Shown: positions 1 through 5,250 of the stretch, piece by piece | How the letters are laid out: each line of letters starts with the position of its first letter | How positions within the stretch are numbered: the stretch's first letter is position 1 | Translations under genes and position numbers: made by a program | Source: Clostridiales bacterium | GTDB taxonomy: Bacteria > Bacillota_B > Dehalobacteriia > UBA4068 | NCBI GenBank assembly: GCA_009782975.1 | Contig: WRIA01000019.1 | Location: 1-7,657 of the forward strand | Length of the DNA stretch: 7,657 bases | Direction of reading: 5' to 3' | Notes under the pieces: generated by a model | Told to the model about the DNA's origin: nothing | What the model saw: the letters and a program-made list of their open reading frames with translations, nothing else | The model's database searches: none

Positions 1-45
1 CCCGACTTTGTAATAGGATTGGACAGAGTAGTAAAAGACGAATAG
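1..45 (+). CDS. C-terminal end of an unidentified gene (partial)
   Basis: Frame 1 reads PDFVIGLDRVVKDE and then a TAG stop at 43-45. An intrinsic terminator begins about 20 bases later, the usual arrangement for the end of a plus-strand gene. The next frame stops after three codons, and the third runs through the terminator stem, so frame 1 is the best choice. Fourteen residues are too few to name a family. The body of the gene lies outside the window. Confidence 0.45.
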   Translation, partial: PDFVIGLDRVVKDE

Positions 46-66
46 CTTTAATCTACGCTGATAAGG

Positions 67-103
67 GGCTTATTCAAACAAGGTTTTGAATAAGCCTTTT
101 TTT
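67..103 (+). terminator. Rho-independent terminator
   Basis: A perfect 12-bp stem pairs GGCTTATTCAAA (67-78) with TTTGAATAAGCC (85-96). The loop is 6 nt and seven T residues follow (97-103). It would end transcription of the partial plus-strand gene at the left edge and separate it from the lipoprotein gene starting at 154. Confidence 0.9.
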
Positions 104-130
104 ATGTATACTTTCTTCAATTTTTTTGTT

Positions 131-136
131 TATAAT
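131..136 (+). promoter_or_regulatory. candidate -10 box for the META lipoprotein gene
   Basis: An exact TATAAT sits 17 bases before the ATG at 154, in a very AT-rich stretch just after the terminator. No convincing -35 hexamer lies 16-18 bp upstream, and a start point about 7 bases downstream would fall at the ribosome binding site (AGGAG, 143-147). An alternative -10 is TATACT at 107-112. One of the two probably serves the gene. Confidence 0.3.
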
Positions 137-153
137 AATATCAGGAGATAAAC

Positions 154-588
154 ATGAAAAAGATATTTTTTTCGACTATATTGATTGCAGTTCTAATGCT
201 CTGTGCTGGCTGTGCGGGCTTGAAGGGAAAAGAGTGGAAATTAACTGAAGTCCGCGCCGGCGACAAGGAAACAGTTTTTGACCGAAAGGCTTTGTCGGAA
301 GAAGAAGCCAGTGATATTTTCACCATGTTAATTGAAGATGAGCTTATCAGCGGAGTAGGAGCCGTGAACCGCTTTTCCGCCCCATGCGTCATAGGTAAGA
401 AAGAAATTAAAATACAGCCCATGCGCACAACAATGATGGCCCCGTTGCGCCAGCCCGAAAAACTCAAAGAGCACGAGTTTTTCATCTACCTCCAAAACAC
501 CACCGAGTGGAAAGTCGTTGATAAAAAACTCGAATTCCACTCAAAAACCGACGACGGTACGCCTGTTGTATTGGTATTTGCCCTGTAA
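154..588 (+). CDS. META-domain (HslJ-like) lipoprotein
   Basis: A 144-residue secreted lipoprotein. The N-terminus is a short type II signal peptide: KK, a hydrophobic run, then C-A-G-C, with Cys20 the likely lipidated residue. The mature part looks like a single META domain (PF03724, the HslJ/heat-shock-linked fold). It has an early W-K-L-T-E strand (27-32), GVGAVNRFSAPC (67-78) resembling the family G-x-N-x-Y/F motif, and MRTTMMAP (90-97), the characteristic T-x-M-A segment. META domains are associated with outer-surface or stress proteins, but their biochemical role is not settled, so no function is assigned. The ATG is supported by AGGAG at 143-147 with 6-nt spacing. It is the only full gene on the plus strand and converges on the minus-strand lipoprotein ending at 722. 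Confidence 0.85.
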   Translation: MKKIFFSTILIAVLMLCAGCAGLKGKEWKLTEVRAGDKETVFDRKALSEEEASDIFTMLIEDELISGVGAVNRFSAPCVIGKKEIKIQPMRTTMMAPLRQPEKLKEHEFFIYLQNTTEWKVVDKKLEFHSKTDDGTPVVLVFAL

Positions 589-602
589 GCGCCCACCCCT
601 TC

Positions 603-667
603 AACAGTGACTGTCACCTTTTCCACAAGCGAAATGCATACTTGTGGAAAAGGTGACAGTCACTGTT
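603..667. repeat. perfect 27-bp inverted repeat (hairpin or REP/MITE-like element)
   Basis: The left arm 603-629 and right arm 641-667 are exact reverse complements of 27 bases, separated by an 11-nt loop (630-640). The arms begin AACAGTGACTGTCACC, itself containing the small palindrome GTGAC-T-GTCAC. It lies between two convergent genes and next to a parS site. A bidirectional terminator is possible, but no proper T tract follows either arm. The length and perfection fit better with a recently acquired REP- or MITE-like element. Each arm also carries TTTTCCACA (619-627, and its complement at 643-651), which fits the relaxed DnaA-box pattern TTWTNCACA. Confidence 0.85.
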
Positions 668-669
668 TA

Positions 670-685
670 TGTTTCACGTGAAACA
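670..685. other. parS: parS site 1 (ParB-binding palindrome)
   Basis: An exact TGTTTCACGTGAAACA, extended to an 18-bp palindrome by ATG/CAT. It lies 2 bases past the long inverted repeat and 36 bases beyond the stop of the minus-strand lipoprotein gene. It is the outermost perfect parS from parAB in this window, 2.2 kb from the next perfect one. The sequence matches the Spo0J/ParB consensus of Firmicutes. Confidence 0.93.
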
Positions 686-721
686 TTGTGCGTTGATCCG
701 CCAAGTTAGCGCTCAGATAAA

Positions 722-1222
722 CTAATCCAACAACTTAAAGCTGCTTATCACTATATCTATCTGATCATATAGCTCCCTGTATTCCTTGCCGGCCGCACTC
801 GCGGGGTCCTCATCGTATTCCACGCCGCTGGGGGTAAAGGCATAATAGGTACAACCGCCCGTCTGCGCCAAAATGGGGCACCAGCCTGCCATAACGGGCG
901 GTTGATCTTCTGTATAATCTTCCCCCGGCGTGCAGGCTATATTAAACAGCCAACCGGCGCCCATTTCCTCTCTTGTGGCCGTGTGGAATATCTCCACCGA
1001 CCAATCGGCTGCGCTTATATATACTTCTGTTTCCACGCTGTACTTGCCCTCCCAGGAGGTGGGAAACTCCAGGGAAAAGCCCATTTGTTCATTTTGATAA
1101 ATAATAGGCGATGCGCCGGGGTTTTGCTCCGTGCCGGGAACAGGGGCTTTATTACCGGTGCCGCAAGCGGAAAGCGTAAAGATAGCCGCCAGAAAAAGCA
1201 GGCAAAGGATATTTTTTTTCAT
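722..1222 (-). CDS. hypothetical lipoprotein with a possible PsbP-like domain
   Basis: A 166-residue lipoprotein. Residues 1-19 form a signal peptide ending in the lipobox L-S-A-C, with Cys20 as the lipid attachment site. A low-complexity Gly/Pro/Asn linker (21-40) follows. The next segment, YQNEQMGFSLEFPTSWEGKY (42-61), is the opening strand-turn typical of small PsbP-like or DUF1795-like lipoproteins in Firmicutes. The globular part has Cys97, Cys115 and Cys124, of which two could form a disulfide. The ATG is backed by GGGAGGT at 1227-1233, a strong ribosome binding site. The gene is convergent with the META lipoprotein and has parS site 1 downstream and decayed parS copies upstream. I cannot assign a function; the extracellular, membrane-anchored location is well supported. 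Confidence 0.8.
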   Translation of the reverse strand: MKKNILCLLFLAAIFTLSACGTGNKAPVPGTEQNPGASPIIYQNEQMGFSLEFPTSWEGKYSVETEVYISAADWSVEIFHTATREEMGAGWLFNIACTPGEDYTEDQPPVMAGWCPILAQTGGCTYYAFTPSGVEYDEDPASAAGKEYRELYDQIDIVISSFKLLD

Positions 1223-1360
1223 TTTTACCTCCCGATCATTGCATTAAATGTGTAGAATCTACCACCAGATGCAGTTAATTTATATACGGCTATAGGGCTG
1301 CTTTTGCTTTTTGATGATAAACAATTACTATGGTATCATACAAAAACTTGTGGTTCAAGT

Positions 1361-1392
1361 ATTTTCACCTGAAACATTGGTCACTTGAAACA
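1361..1392. repeat. tandem of two degenerate parS-like sites
   Basis: Two adjacent 16-bp units resemble parS. ATTTTCACCTGAAACA (1361-1376) matches 13 of 16 positions, and TTGGTCACTTGAAACA (1377-1392) matches 12 of 16. Both keep TCAC and TGAAACA, and both have lost the central CACGTG. A weaker third unit (1393-1408) overlaps the end of the CAP-protein gene. The pair fills the only boundary between minus-strand transcription units that lacks a perfect parS. Binding by ParB is doubtful because the CpG core is changed. Confidence 0.5.
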
Positions 1393-1396
1393 TTGC

Positions 1397-2494
1397 TCAC
1401 TCGTAAATAAGCAGCACGTTATCCAGGCCGACCACGGCGGCGTAGCGGCCAGGCCGCGGCAGGGTAAGGTCTGTTTTGAAGCGGCCCGCGTTATCCACGC
1501 TTAAGGTGTAGTTATAGCGGGATGTATATTCTCCCGCCCCGTTTAAATGATATAGCGTAAGGGGCGCGCCGGGGGCGGCGTAGCCCGTAAGGGTTATCTC
1601 CGCCGTATCCAGCCGGCGGGGACGCGTTCCCAGTATAAATCCGGCGCCTTCCGTCAATTCCGCCACCGCGCATATATCGGCGTTTCCCAAGGTAGCGCCT
1701 TTATAAAGGCCCAGGCCGCAAAAGAGCGATTCCGCCGCCAGCAGGCGTGCCCCATGCTCCCCGCGCAGCAAAGAGTCGGCAATAGATACCGCGTCCGGCA
1801 GGCCCAAAGCCAGATACTCAAAATGTACGGTAAGGCCCCTGGCCCTTGCGCGGGCCGCCGTATCGCCAAAACGGGCCGATACATGGGTAAAACTGTTGGT
1901 GCGGGCAAGCTCCGCGCTGTGTCCTCTGGCCATACGGGTCAGTTCCTCCACCGGCGCAAGCGCCGGACGGGAGAGCTTGGCGCGCCGCTGGTTTATCTCC
2001 CGCAGTACGGCGGCCTCCAGTTGGTAAAGCTCCGCGGAAAAAGGGTCCGCGTCCGCGTAGGTGGTGATGGTAACGGTGCGGGTAACGGCGTCCCAACCTA
2101 CCTCGGCATGGAGGCTTTCGCTTATAAATCGGGCCGGTACCAGGGTGCGGCTATCCAATATACGCGCCGGAACATCCAACTGCGCGGGCTCGCCGTTAAC
2201 ATGGGCGGTGGTGCTGTCTATTACCAGCAGCAGCACATCATCGTTAAGGGATATCTCCACCCGGCGGGCCGCGGGATCCCAGCCCACATAAGCGCCTAGG
2301 CTTTCCGCTATGGCCCGCACCGGCACAAGGGTACGCCCTTCTTCTATCAGGGGCGGAACATCCGTTATCAAAGGCTCCCCGTTCACCAGCACGGTGATAG
2401 GATCCGCCGCCAACCCCACTGTGCCGGGGCAAGCGGCAAAAAACACGACCGCAAGGGCAATTACAGCCAGCAGTTTAAAAGATACAGTTTTCAT
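1397..2494 (-). CDS. secreted CAP (SCP/YkwD-like) protein with two copper-amine-oxidase N-terminal-like domains
   Basis: A 365-residue exported protein. Residues 1-29 are a signal peptide. Two tandem modules of the copper amine oxidase N-terminal (stalk) family, PF07833, follow at about 32-85 and 90-146. Each has the pattern VNGEP-x-x-DVP, RTLVP(V/A)RFI/AIAESLGA and VGWD. A CAP domain, the fold of YkwD and plant PR-1, spans about 157-285. It has NQRRAKLSRPAL, AxGHSAEL, FTHVS with His204, and a conserved-looking acid near Glu226. Residues 296-365 read like a beta-sandwich of Ig type (LTGYAAPGAPLTLY). CAP proteins in spore formers include SafA/CwlJ partners and wall-associated factors, but the role here is unknown. 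A longer reading frame extends to 2593 and overlaps the upstream gene. I chose ATG 2494 because it has GAGGTGA (2497-2503) and begins the signal peptide. It is 14 bases downstream of the PF04020 gene, so probably the same operon. Confidence 0.88.
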   Translation of the reverse strand: MKTVSFKLLAVIALAVVFFAACPGTVGLAADPITVLVNGEPLITDVPPLIEEGRTLVPVRAIAESLGAYVGWDPAARRVEISLNDDVLLLVIDSTTAHVNGEPAQLDVPARILDSRTLVPARFISESLHAEVGWDAVTRTVTITTYADADPFSAELYQLEAAVLREINQRRAKLSRPALAPVEELTRMARGHSAELARTNSFTHVSARFGDTAARARARGLTVHFEYLALGLPDAVSIADSLLRGEHGARLLAAESLFCGLGLYKGATLGNADICAVAELTEGAGFILGTRPRRLDTAEITLTGYAAPGAPLTLYHLNGAGEYTSRYNYTLSVDNAGRFKTDLTLPRPGRYAAVVGLDNVLLIYE

Positions 2495-2508
2495 ATTCAC
2501 CTCAAACG

Positions 2509-2862
2509 CTATTTTTTGTCCGGCTTGCCTATCAGCCAAGATAAAAGCCCGCTGATAGCAGCCAGTAAGATGGCGGATACTATGGTAAGCCAAAAGTTGC
2601 TTATGGAAAACCCTTTAACAAACGCCGTTACCATCCATAATACCAGGCCGTTTACCACCAGTGTAAAAAGGCCCAGGGTCATAATGTTCAACGGCAGGGA
2701 AAAAAGCAGCAACAGCGGGCGGATAACGGCGTTAAGCACCCCCAGTACCAGTGCGGCAATAAAGGCGCTGAACACGCCGGAAACCTGCACCCCGCCCAAA
2801 AGTTTTGCCACCAGTATCAGCGCCAGCCCGTTGATTATAACTCGCCACATAAAACTGCGCAT
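2509..2862 (-). CDS. PF04020 (phage holin 4 superfamily, YvlD-like) membrane protein
   Basis: A 117-residue integral membrane protein with four predicted hydrophobic helices, at about 6-23, 28-49, 53-80 and 88-111, and a short basic tail. The hallmark stretch NAVIRPLLLLFSLPLN (45-60) followed by TLGLFTLVVNGLVLW (62-76) identifies the family PF04020 (YvlD, also called mycobacterial phage holin superfamily IV). The name comes from sequence similarity. Most chromosomal members are not phage genes and their role is uncertain, with YvlD linked to envelope stress. The reading frame opens with a TTG at 2868, but GGGAGG (2870-2875) is only 1 base from it and 7 bases from ATG 2862, so ATG 2862 is the start. 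It is the first gene of a two-gene unit with the CAP protein. Confidence 0.88.
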   Translation of the reverse strand: MRSFMWRVIINGLALILVAKLLGGVQVSGVFSAFIAALVLGVLNAVIRPLLLLFSLPLNIMTLGLFTLVVNGLVLWMVTAFVKGFSISNFWLTIVSAILLAAISGLLSWLIGKPDKK

Positions 2863-2905
2863 AAACAAACCTCCCTTCTGAATTTATCTGAATAGTTTTT
2901 TGCGA

Positions 2906-2921
2906 TGTTTCACGTGAAACA
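2906..2921. other. parS: parS site 2
   Basis: An exact TGTTTCACGTGAAACA. With site 3 it forms a pair 31 bp apart, about three helical turns, so both face the same side of the DNA. It lies 44 bases upstream of the start of the PF04020 gene. Its right flank, CATTTAC, is shared with sites 4 and 7. Confidence 0.93.
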
Positions 2922-2936
2922 TTTACATTATCCCAA

Positions 2937-2952
2937 TGTTTCACGTGAAACA
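2937..2952. other. parS: parS site 3
   Basis: An exact TGTTTCACGTGAAACA, the second of the pair with site 2. Only 6 bases separate it from the stop codon of the metallo-hydrolase gene (2959). Confidence 0.93.
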
Positions 2953-2958
2953 TCGGCA

Positions 2959-3708
2959 TCAGTGCCGCCAATCCGCAAAAGCTGCCCGTACATCGGCGGT
3001 ATAGCCATAGTGCATAGTAAACAGCGCCTCCATATCTTCCATGCCCTCCGTTTTTGCCAGTTTGAATATGCTTTGCGTCTGCTCCTCGCCGCTTATATTA
3101 AAAACCGCGTTAAACAGACCGGCTCTGCCGTCCTTAAGGCTTAAATTATCCCCGGAAAACAGGTATTTGCCGTTAACTATGTAGCAGGCGGAGCCATCCG
3201 TATGGCCCGGCGTGAATACGCATTGCATTTGGGTGTTGGCAACGGTAACGCTCCCGCCGTCTGCAAGTGTATTATATGGCTTTTCCATATCTATAAATGC
3301 TTTGGAACGCCCCGGCGAGTTTTCAAGAAACTCTTTATTGCTTTGCGCCATATATATTTCGGCGGAGGAAAAGCAGGGTAGCGATGCCACATGGTCGTAA
3401 TCCGTATGCGTTAGAAAAACCGCTGTTATATCACTTTCCGTTATTCCCAGGCCGGATAAAGCCGCCCGTGTGGCCTTAATATTCGATCCCGCGTCAAAGG
3501 CTATATATTCGCCGTCGTTTTTAAGCAGGTACAGGTTTACATAGGAGTTCTTTACCGCAAAAACGCCCGGTATAACCTCCTGCGTGTCCAGCGGCCGCAT
3601 GGAAGTTATAGCCAACAGCGCGCGGACGGGTTGTACTATTATCTCGGCTGCTACAAGAACCAAAATAACTATTGCCAAAAAAATGTAACGTTTCTTTTTC
3701 GATTTCAT
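2959..3708 (-). CDS. membrane-anchored metallo-beta-lactamase-fold hydrolase
   Basis: A 249-residue protein. A basic N-terminus (KSKKKR) and hydrophobic helix (8-25) anchor it in the membrane with the enzyme domain outside. The MBL fold is clear: THTDYDH (100-106) supplies His101, Asp103, Asp105 and His106. PGHTDGSA holds His169, FSGDNL holds Asp187, and MHYGY carries the last ligand His233. The usual H-x-H-x-D-H has an Asp in place of the second His, a variant seen in some MBL families that can alter metal binding at site 1. The substrate cannot be predicted; lactonase-like or thioester-like hydrolysis is plausible. The frame runs on to 3798 only because parS site 4 happens to be open (encoding VSRET). 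ATG 3708 with GGAGG (3713-3717) is the true start. parS lies on both sides. Confidence 0.87.
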   Translation of the reverse strand: MKSKKKRYIFLAIVILVLVAAEIIVQPVRALLAITSMRPLDTQEVIPGVFAVKNSYVNLYLLKNDGEYIAFDAGSNIKATRAALSGLGITESDITAVFLTHTDYDHVASLPCFSSAEIYMAQSNKEFLENSPGRSKAFIDMEKPYNTLADGGSVTVANTQMQCVFTPGHTDGSACYIVNGKYLFSGDNLSLKDGRAGLFNAVFNISGEEQTQSIFKLAKTEGMEDMEALFTMHYGYTADVRAAFADWRH

Positions 3709-3735
3709 TTTTCCTCCGCATAATCTTTTAACTGA

Positions 3736-3751
3736 TGTTTCACGTGAAACA
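3736..3751. other. parS: parS site 4
   Basis: An exact TGTTTCACGTGAAACA in the 44-base gap between the methyltransferase and the hydrolase genes. One base separates it from the TAA stop (3753-3755) of the methyltransferase. That stop is made from the ATTTAC flank shared with sites 2 and 7. Confidence 0.93.
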
Positions 3752-3752
3752 T

Positions 3753-4442
3753 TTACGGCTTTTGCGCCACGATAATTGTTGTAGAGCCTGTCCGCCATAG
3801 TTTTTCCGCAAGGGCAAAGCCGGCTTGCGTAAGCAGCTTTATCTGGTTTTGTGCGGTAAGCGGTGTGTCGAAGTGATACAACTCTCCCTTTGGGATACCG
3901 TGTTCGGCGCGGATACGGCGGCTTTGCGCGGACAAACGGGCTTCTTCCTCCTGGGATTCCGCCATATAATCACACTCTATATACCTGCCGCCGGGCTTTA
4001 AGGCTTTGTGTATATTGGAATATAAGGCGAGCTTTTCCCCGTAGGATAGATGATGCATGGTTTCGCAGGAAACGGCGGCGTCATAGGTATGCGTGCCGAA
4101 ATCATACCCCAGGTAACTGGCGCAAATAAGTTCTACCTGCTTACCGGCATATTTTTCCCGCAATTTATCCAGCATTGCTTTGGCCAAATCTATCCCCGTA
4201 ACCCGGGCATTAGGGCAGCGTTTGAATATTTCTTCCAGCTCCAGCCCCGTGCCGCAGCCTAAATCGAGCAAAGTTTGTGTATCCGCGGGAACATAACCGG
4301 CCAGCACTTTGTATCCTTCGGCCACGCCCGCGGCTTCACGCAGCATATGGTGTTCATAGATATCCAGGCGGGATACGAAAAATTCCTCCATTTTCTCCGG
4401 TGCCGTCGGGCTGCAAAATTCTTTCTTCTTTAAGCACTCCAT
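3753..4442 (-). CDS. class I SAM-dependent methyltransferase
   Basis: A 229-residue Rossmann-fold methyltransferase. Motif I is LLDLGCGTG (58-66), the SAM-binding glycine loop. Motif II is VTGIDLAKAM, with Asp85 expected to bind the ribose hydroxyls. YDAAVSCETMHHL (120-132) is motif IV-like, and LKPGGRY (148-154) is the post-motif III signature. The N-terminal segment FFVSRLDIYEHHML resembles the cap of small-molecule methyltransferases (UbiE/YcgJ-like, PF13649/PF08241). The substrate is unknown. The start is not fully certain. ATG 4442 has a weak AAGGG at 4454-4458 with 11-nt spacing, while ATG 4391 (Met18) has GGAG only 3 bases away. I prefer 4442. It lies between parS sites 4 and 5, with its stop one base from site 4. 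Confidence 0.86.
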   Translation of the reverse strand: MECLKKKEFCSPTAPEKMEEFFVSRLDIYEHHMLREAAGVAEGYKVLAGYVPADTQTLLDLGCGTGLELEEIFKRCPNARVTGIDLAKAMLDKLREKYAGKQVELICASYLGYDFGTHTYDAAVSCETMHHLSYGEKLALYSNIHKALKPGGRYIECDYMAESQEEEARLSAQSRRIRAEHGIPKGELYHFDTPLTAQNQIKLLTQAGFALAEKLWRTGSTTIIVAQKP

Positions 4443-4505
4443 TTTTTACACTACCCTTCATCCCGCATTACGGCGTACCGCGCGGCGTTATAGTGGAATT
4501 TGCAA

Positions 4506-4521
4506 TGTTTCACGTGAAACA
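4506..4521. other. parS: parS site 5 within a 30-bp perfect palindrome
   Basis: An exact TGTTTCACGTGAAACA centred in a longer perfect palindrome (4499-4528) that adds TTTGCAA on one side and TTGCAAA on the other. It lies between mazF and the methyltransferase, 17 bases beyond the mazF stop. The TTTGCAA left arm also precedes sites 6 and 7. Confidence 0.94.
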
Positions 4522-4538
4522 TTGCAAAAAATCCTCCG

Positions 4539-4883
4539 CTAACATTCTATCTCTACAAAGCCGCTGATGATATCTGCCACCTCAAAAATAATGTCCTCCG
4601 GCACTTTTTCTATAAATTCTGCGTTTCGCTCCCGCGTATCTAATATTTTTGCCTGGTCGCACAGTATTATCCCCTTCGTTCTTGTCCGGTGATCCAGCTT
4701 TATATGCAAAGGGATGTTTCTGTCCGTATTTGTAATAGGGCATACCATTGCCGTGACCTTTTCGAACCGGTTAAAGCTATTATTGCTGACCACCAGGGCC
4801 GGCCTTCTGCCCCATTGTTCGTGACCTGCTTGCGGGTTAAAATCCAGCCAGATAATATCGCCCTGATTTGCGGTATATGCCAT
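4539..4883 (-). CDS. mazF: MazF/PemK-family endoribonuclease toxin
   Basis: A 114-residue toxin of the type II MazF/PemK family (PF02452), which cuts single-stranded mRNA at short specific sequences. The opening QGDIIWLDFNPQAGHEQWGRRPALVVS (7-33) is the family signature, with an arginine of RRP as the expected catalytic residue. CPITNTDRNIPLHIKL (48-63) provides the conserved threonine of the active site, and KGIILCDQAKILDTRER (70-86) the C-terminal signature. It appears complete, so probably active. The frame opens at a GTG (4889), but GAGG (4891-4894) has proper 7-nt spacing only to ATG 4883. That ATG overlaps the antitoxin stop by one base (TAATG), implying translational coupling. The target sequence cannot be read from the protein. 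parS site 5 lies directly downstream. Confidence 0.93.
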   Translation of the reverse strand: MAYTANQGDIIWLDFNPQAGHEQWGRRPALVVSNNSFNRFEKVTAMVCPITNTDRNIPLHIKLDHRTRTKGIILCDQAKILDTRERNAEFIEKVPEDIIFEVADIISGFVEIEC

Positions 4884-5128
4884 TACCACACCTCTTTCCC
4901 GACCGGCCCGCCTGTATCACATTCCGCGCCTGTATATGCGCTTTCAAAACCCTCCAGCCGTTCCGCCAGAGTCCTATGCTTTGTGGCGGAGGGTTTTTTA
5001 ATTATTATTCTATCCTGTTCGGCTAAAATCTGTACCGGCTCGTTCTCTTTAAGGCAAGCGGTTTCCAAAATAGCCTTAGGCAAACGTATAGCCTGGCTGT
5101 TTCCCCATTTTTGTATCATTGCGCGCAT
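4883..5128 (-). CDS. mazE: MazE-like AbrB-family antitoxin
   Basis: An 81-residue antitoxin. Residues 4-47 are a SpoVT/AbrB swapped-hairpin DNA-binding domain: MIQKWGNSQAIRLPKAILE, then PVQILAEQDRIIIKK. The acidic, poorly ordered C-terminus (52-81, ERLEGFESAY...ECDTGGP) is the part expected to wrap MazF and block it. The partner gene follows with a one-base overlap. Start ATG 5128 has AAGGGGGG (5137-5144) upstream with 8-nt spacing; Met4 is an alternative. It is the first gene of the mazEF operon and is expected to repress its own promoter. Confidence 0.92.
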   Translation of the reverse strand: MRAMIQKWGNSQAIRLPKAILETACLKENEPVQILAEQDRIIIKKPSATKHRTLAERLEGFESAYTGAECDTGGPVGKEVW

Positions 5129-5151
5129 TTTGCCCGCCCCCCTTCATCTAT

Positions 5152-5180
5152 AGTATATACAATGTAGAAACATAAATCAA
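5152..5180 (-). promoter_or_regulatory. mazEF promoter with candidate MazE operator
   Basis: On the minus strand, TTGATT (5180-5175) and TATACT (5157-5152) are separated by exactly 17 bp, a good sigma-A-type promoter. Transcription would start near 5145, just before the mazE ribosome binding site. The 8-bp palindrome GTATATAC (5153-5160) overlaps the -10 and is a plausible autoregulatory operator for MazE, but that is inference. parS site 6 begins 13 bases upstream of the -35. Confidence 0.65.
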
Positions 5181-5192
5181 CAAAATTTGCAA

Positions 5193-5208
5193 TGTTTCAC
5201 GTGAAACA
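5193..5208. other. parS: parS site 6
   Basis: An exact TGTTTCACGTGAAACA, the first of a pair with site 7 (41 bp apart, about four helical turns). It lies just upstream of the mazEF promoter. The left flank ATTTGCA is shared with sites 5 and 7. Confidence 0.93.
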
Positions 5209-5233
5209 TCCACCCAGCCCTTTTTATTTGCAA

Positions 5234-5249
5234 TGTTTCACGTGAAACA
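5234..5249. other. parS: parS site 7
   Basis: An exact TGTTTCACGTGAAACA, one base from the TAA stop (5251-5253) of the acetyltransferase gene. The stop is formed by the same CATTTAC flank seen at sites 2 and 4. It is paired with site 6 through the spacer 5209-5233, which resembles the spacer between sites 8 and 9. Confidence 0.93.
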
Positions 5250-5250
5250 T

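Noticed and set aside
154..588. Minus-strand open frames over the META lipoprotein gene, and plus-strand frames over parB, parA and the CAP gene
   Set aside because: They lack ribosome binding sites and family features, and are explained as shadows of the well-supported genes.
1341..1360. Possible terminator for the CAP gene (ACTTG/CAAGT stem followed by Ts on the minus strand)
   Set aside because: The stem is only 5 bp and AT-rich, too weak to support.
1491..1499. TTATCCACG (and another at 6819-6827), one mismatch from the DnaA box
   Set aside because: Both are single copies inside coding sequence without clustering; no sign of an origin unwinding region in this window.
2495..2593. Upstream extension of the CAP-protein frame (start at 2593)
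   Set aside because: It overlaps the PF04020 gene in another frame and would bury the signal peptide; ATG 2494 has a ribosome binding site.
3720..3748. A promoter for the hydrolase with its -35 (TTCACG) inside parS site 4 and -10 GATTAT at 3720-3725
   Set aside because: Both boxes match only 4 of 6, and the implied start point would fall inside the ribosome binding site.
3709..3798. Upstream extension of the hydrolase frame (start at 3798)
   Set aside because: The extension passes through parS site 4 and into the methyltransferase 3' end; ATG 3708 has a clear GGAGG and begins the membrane anchor.
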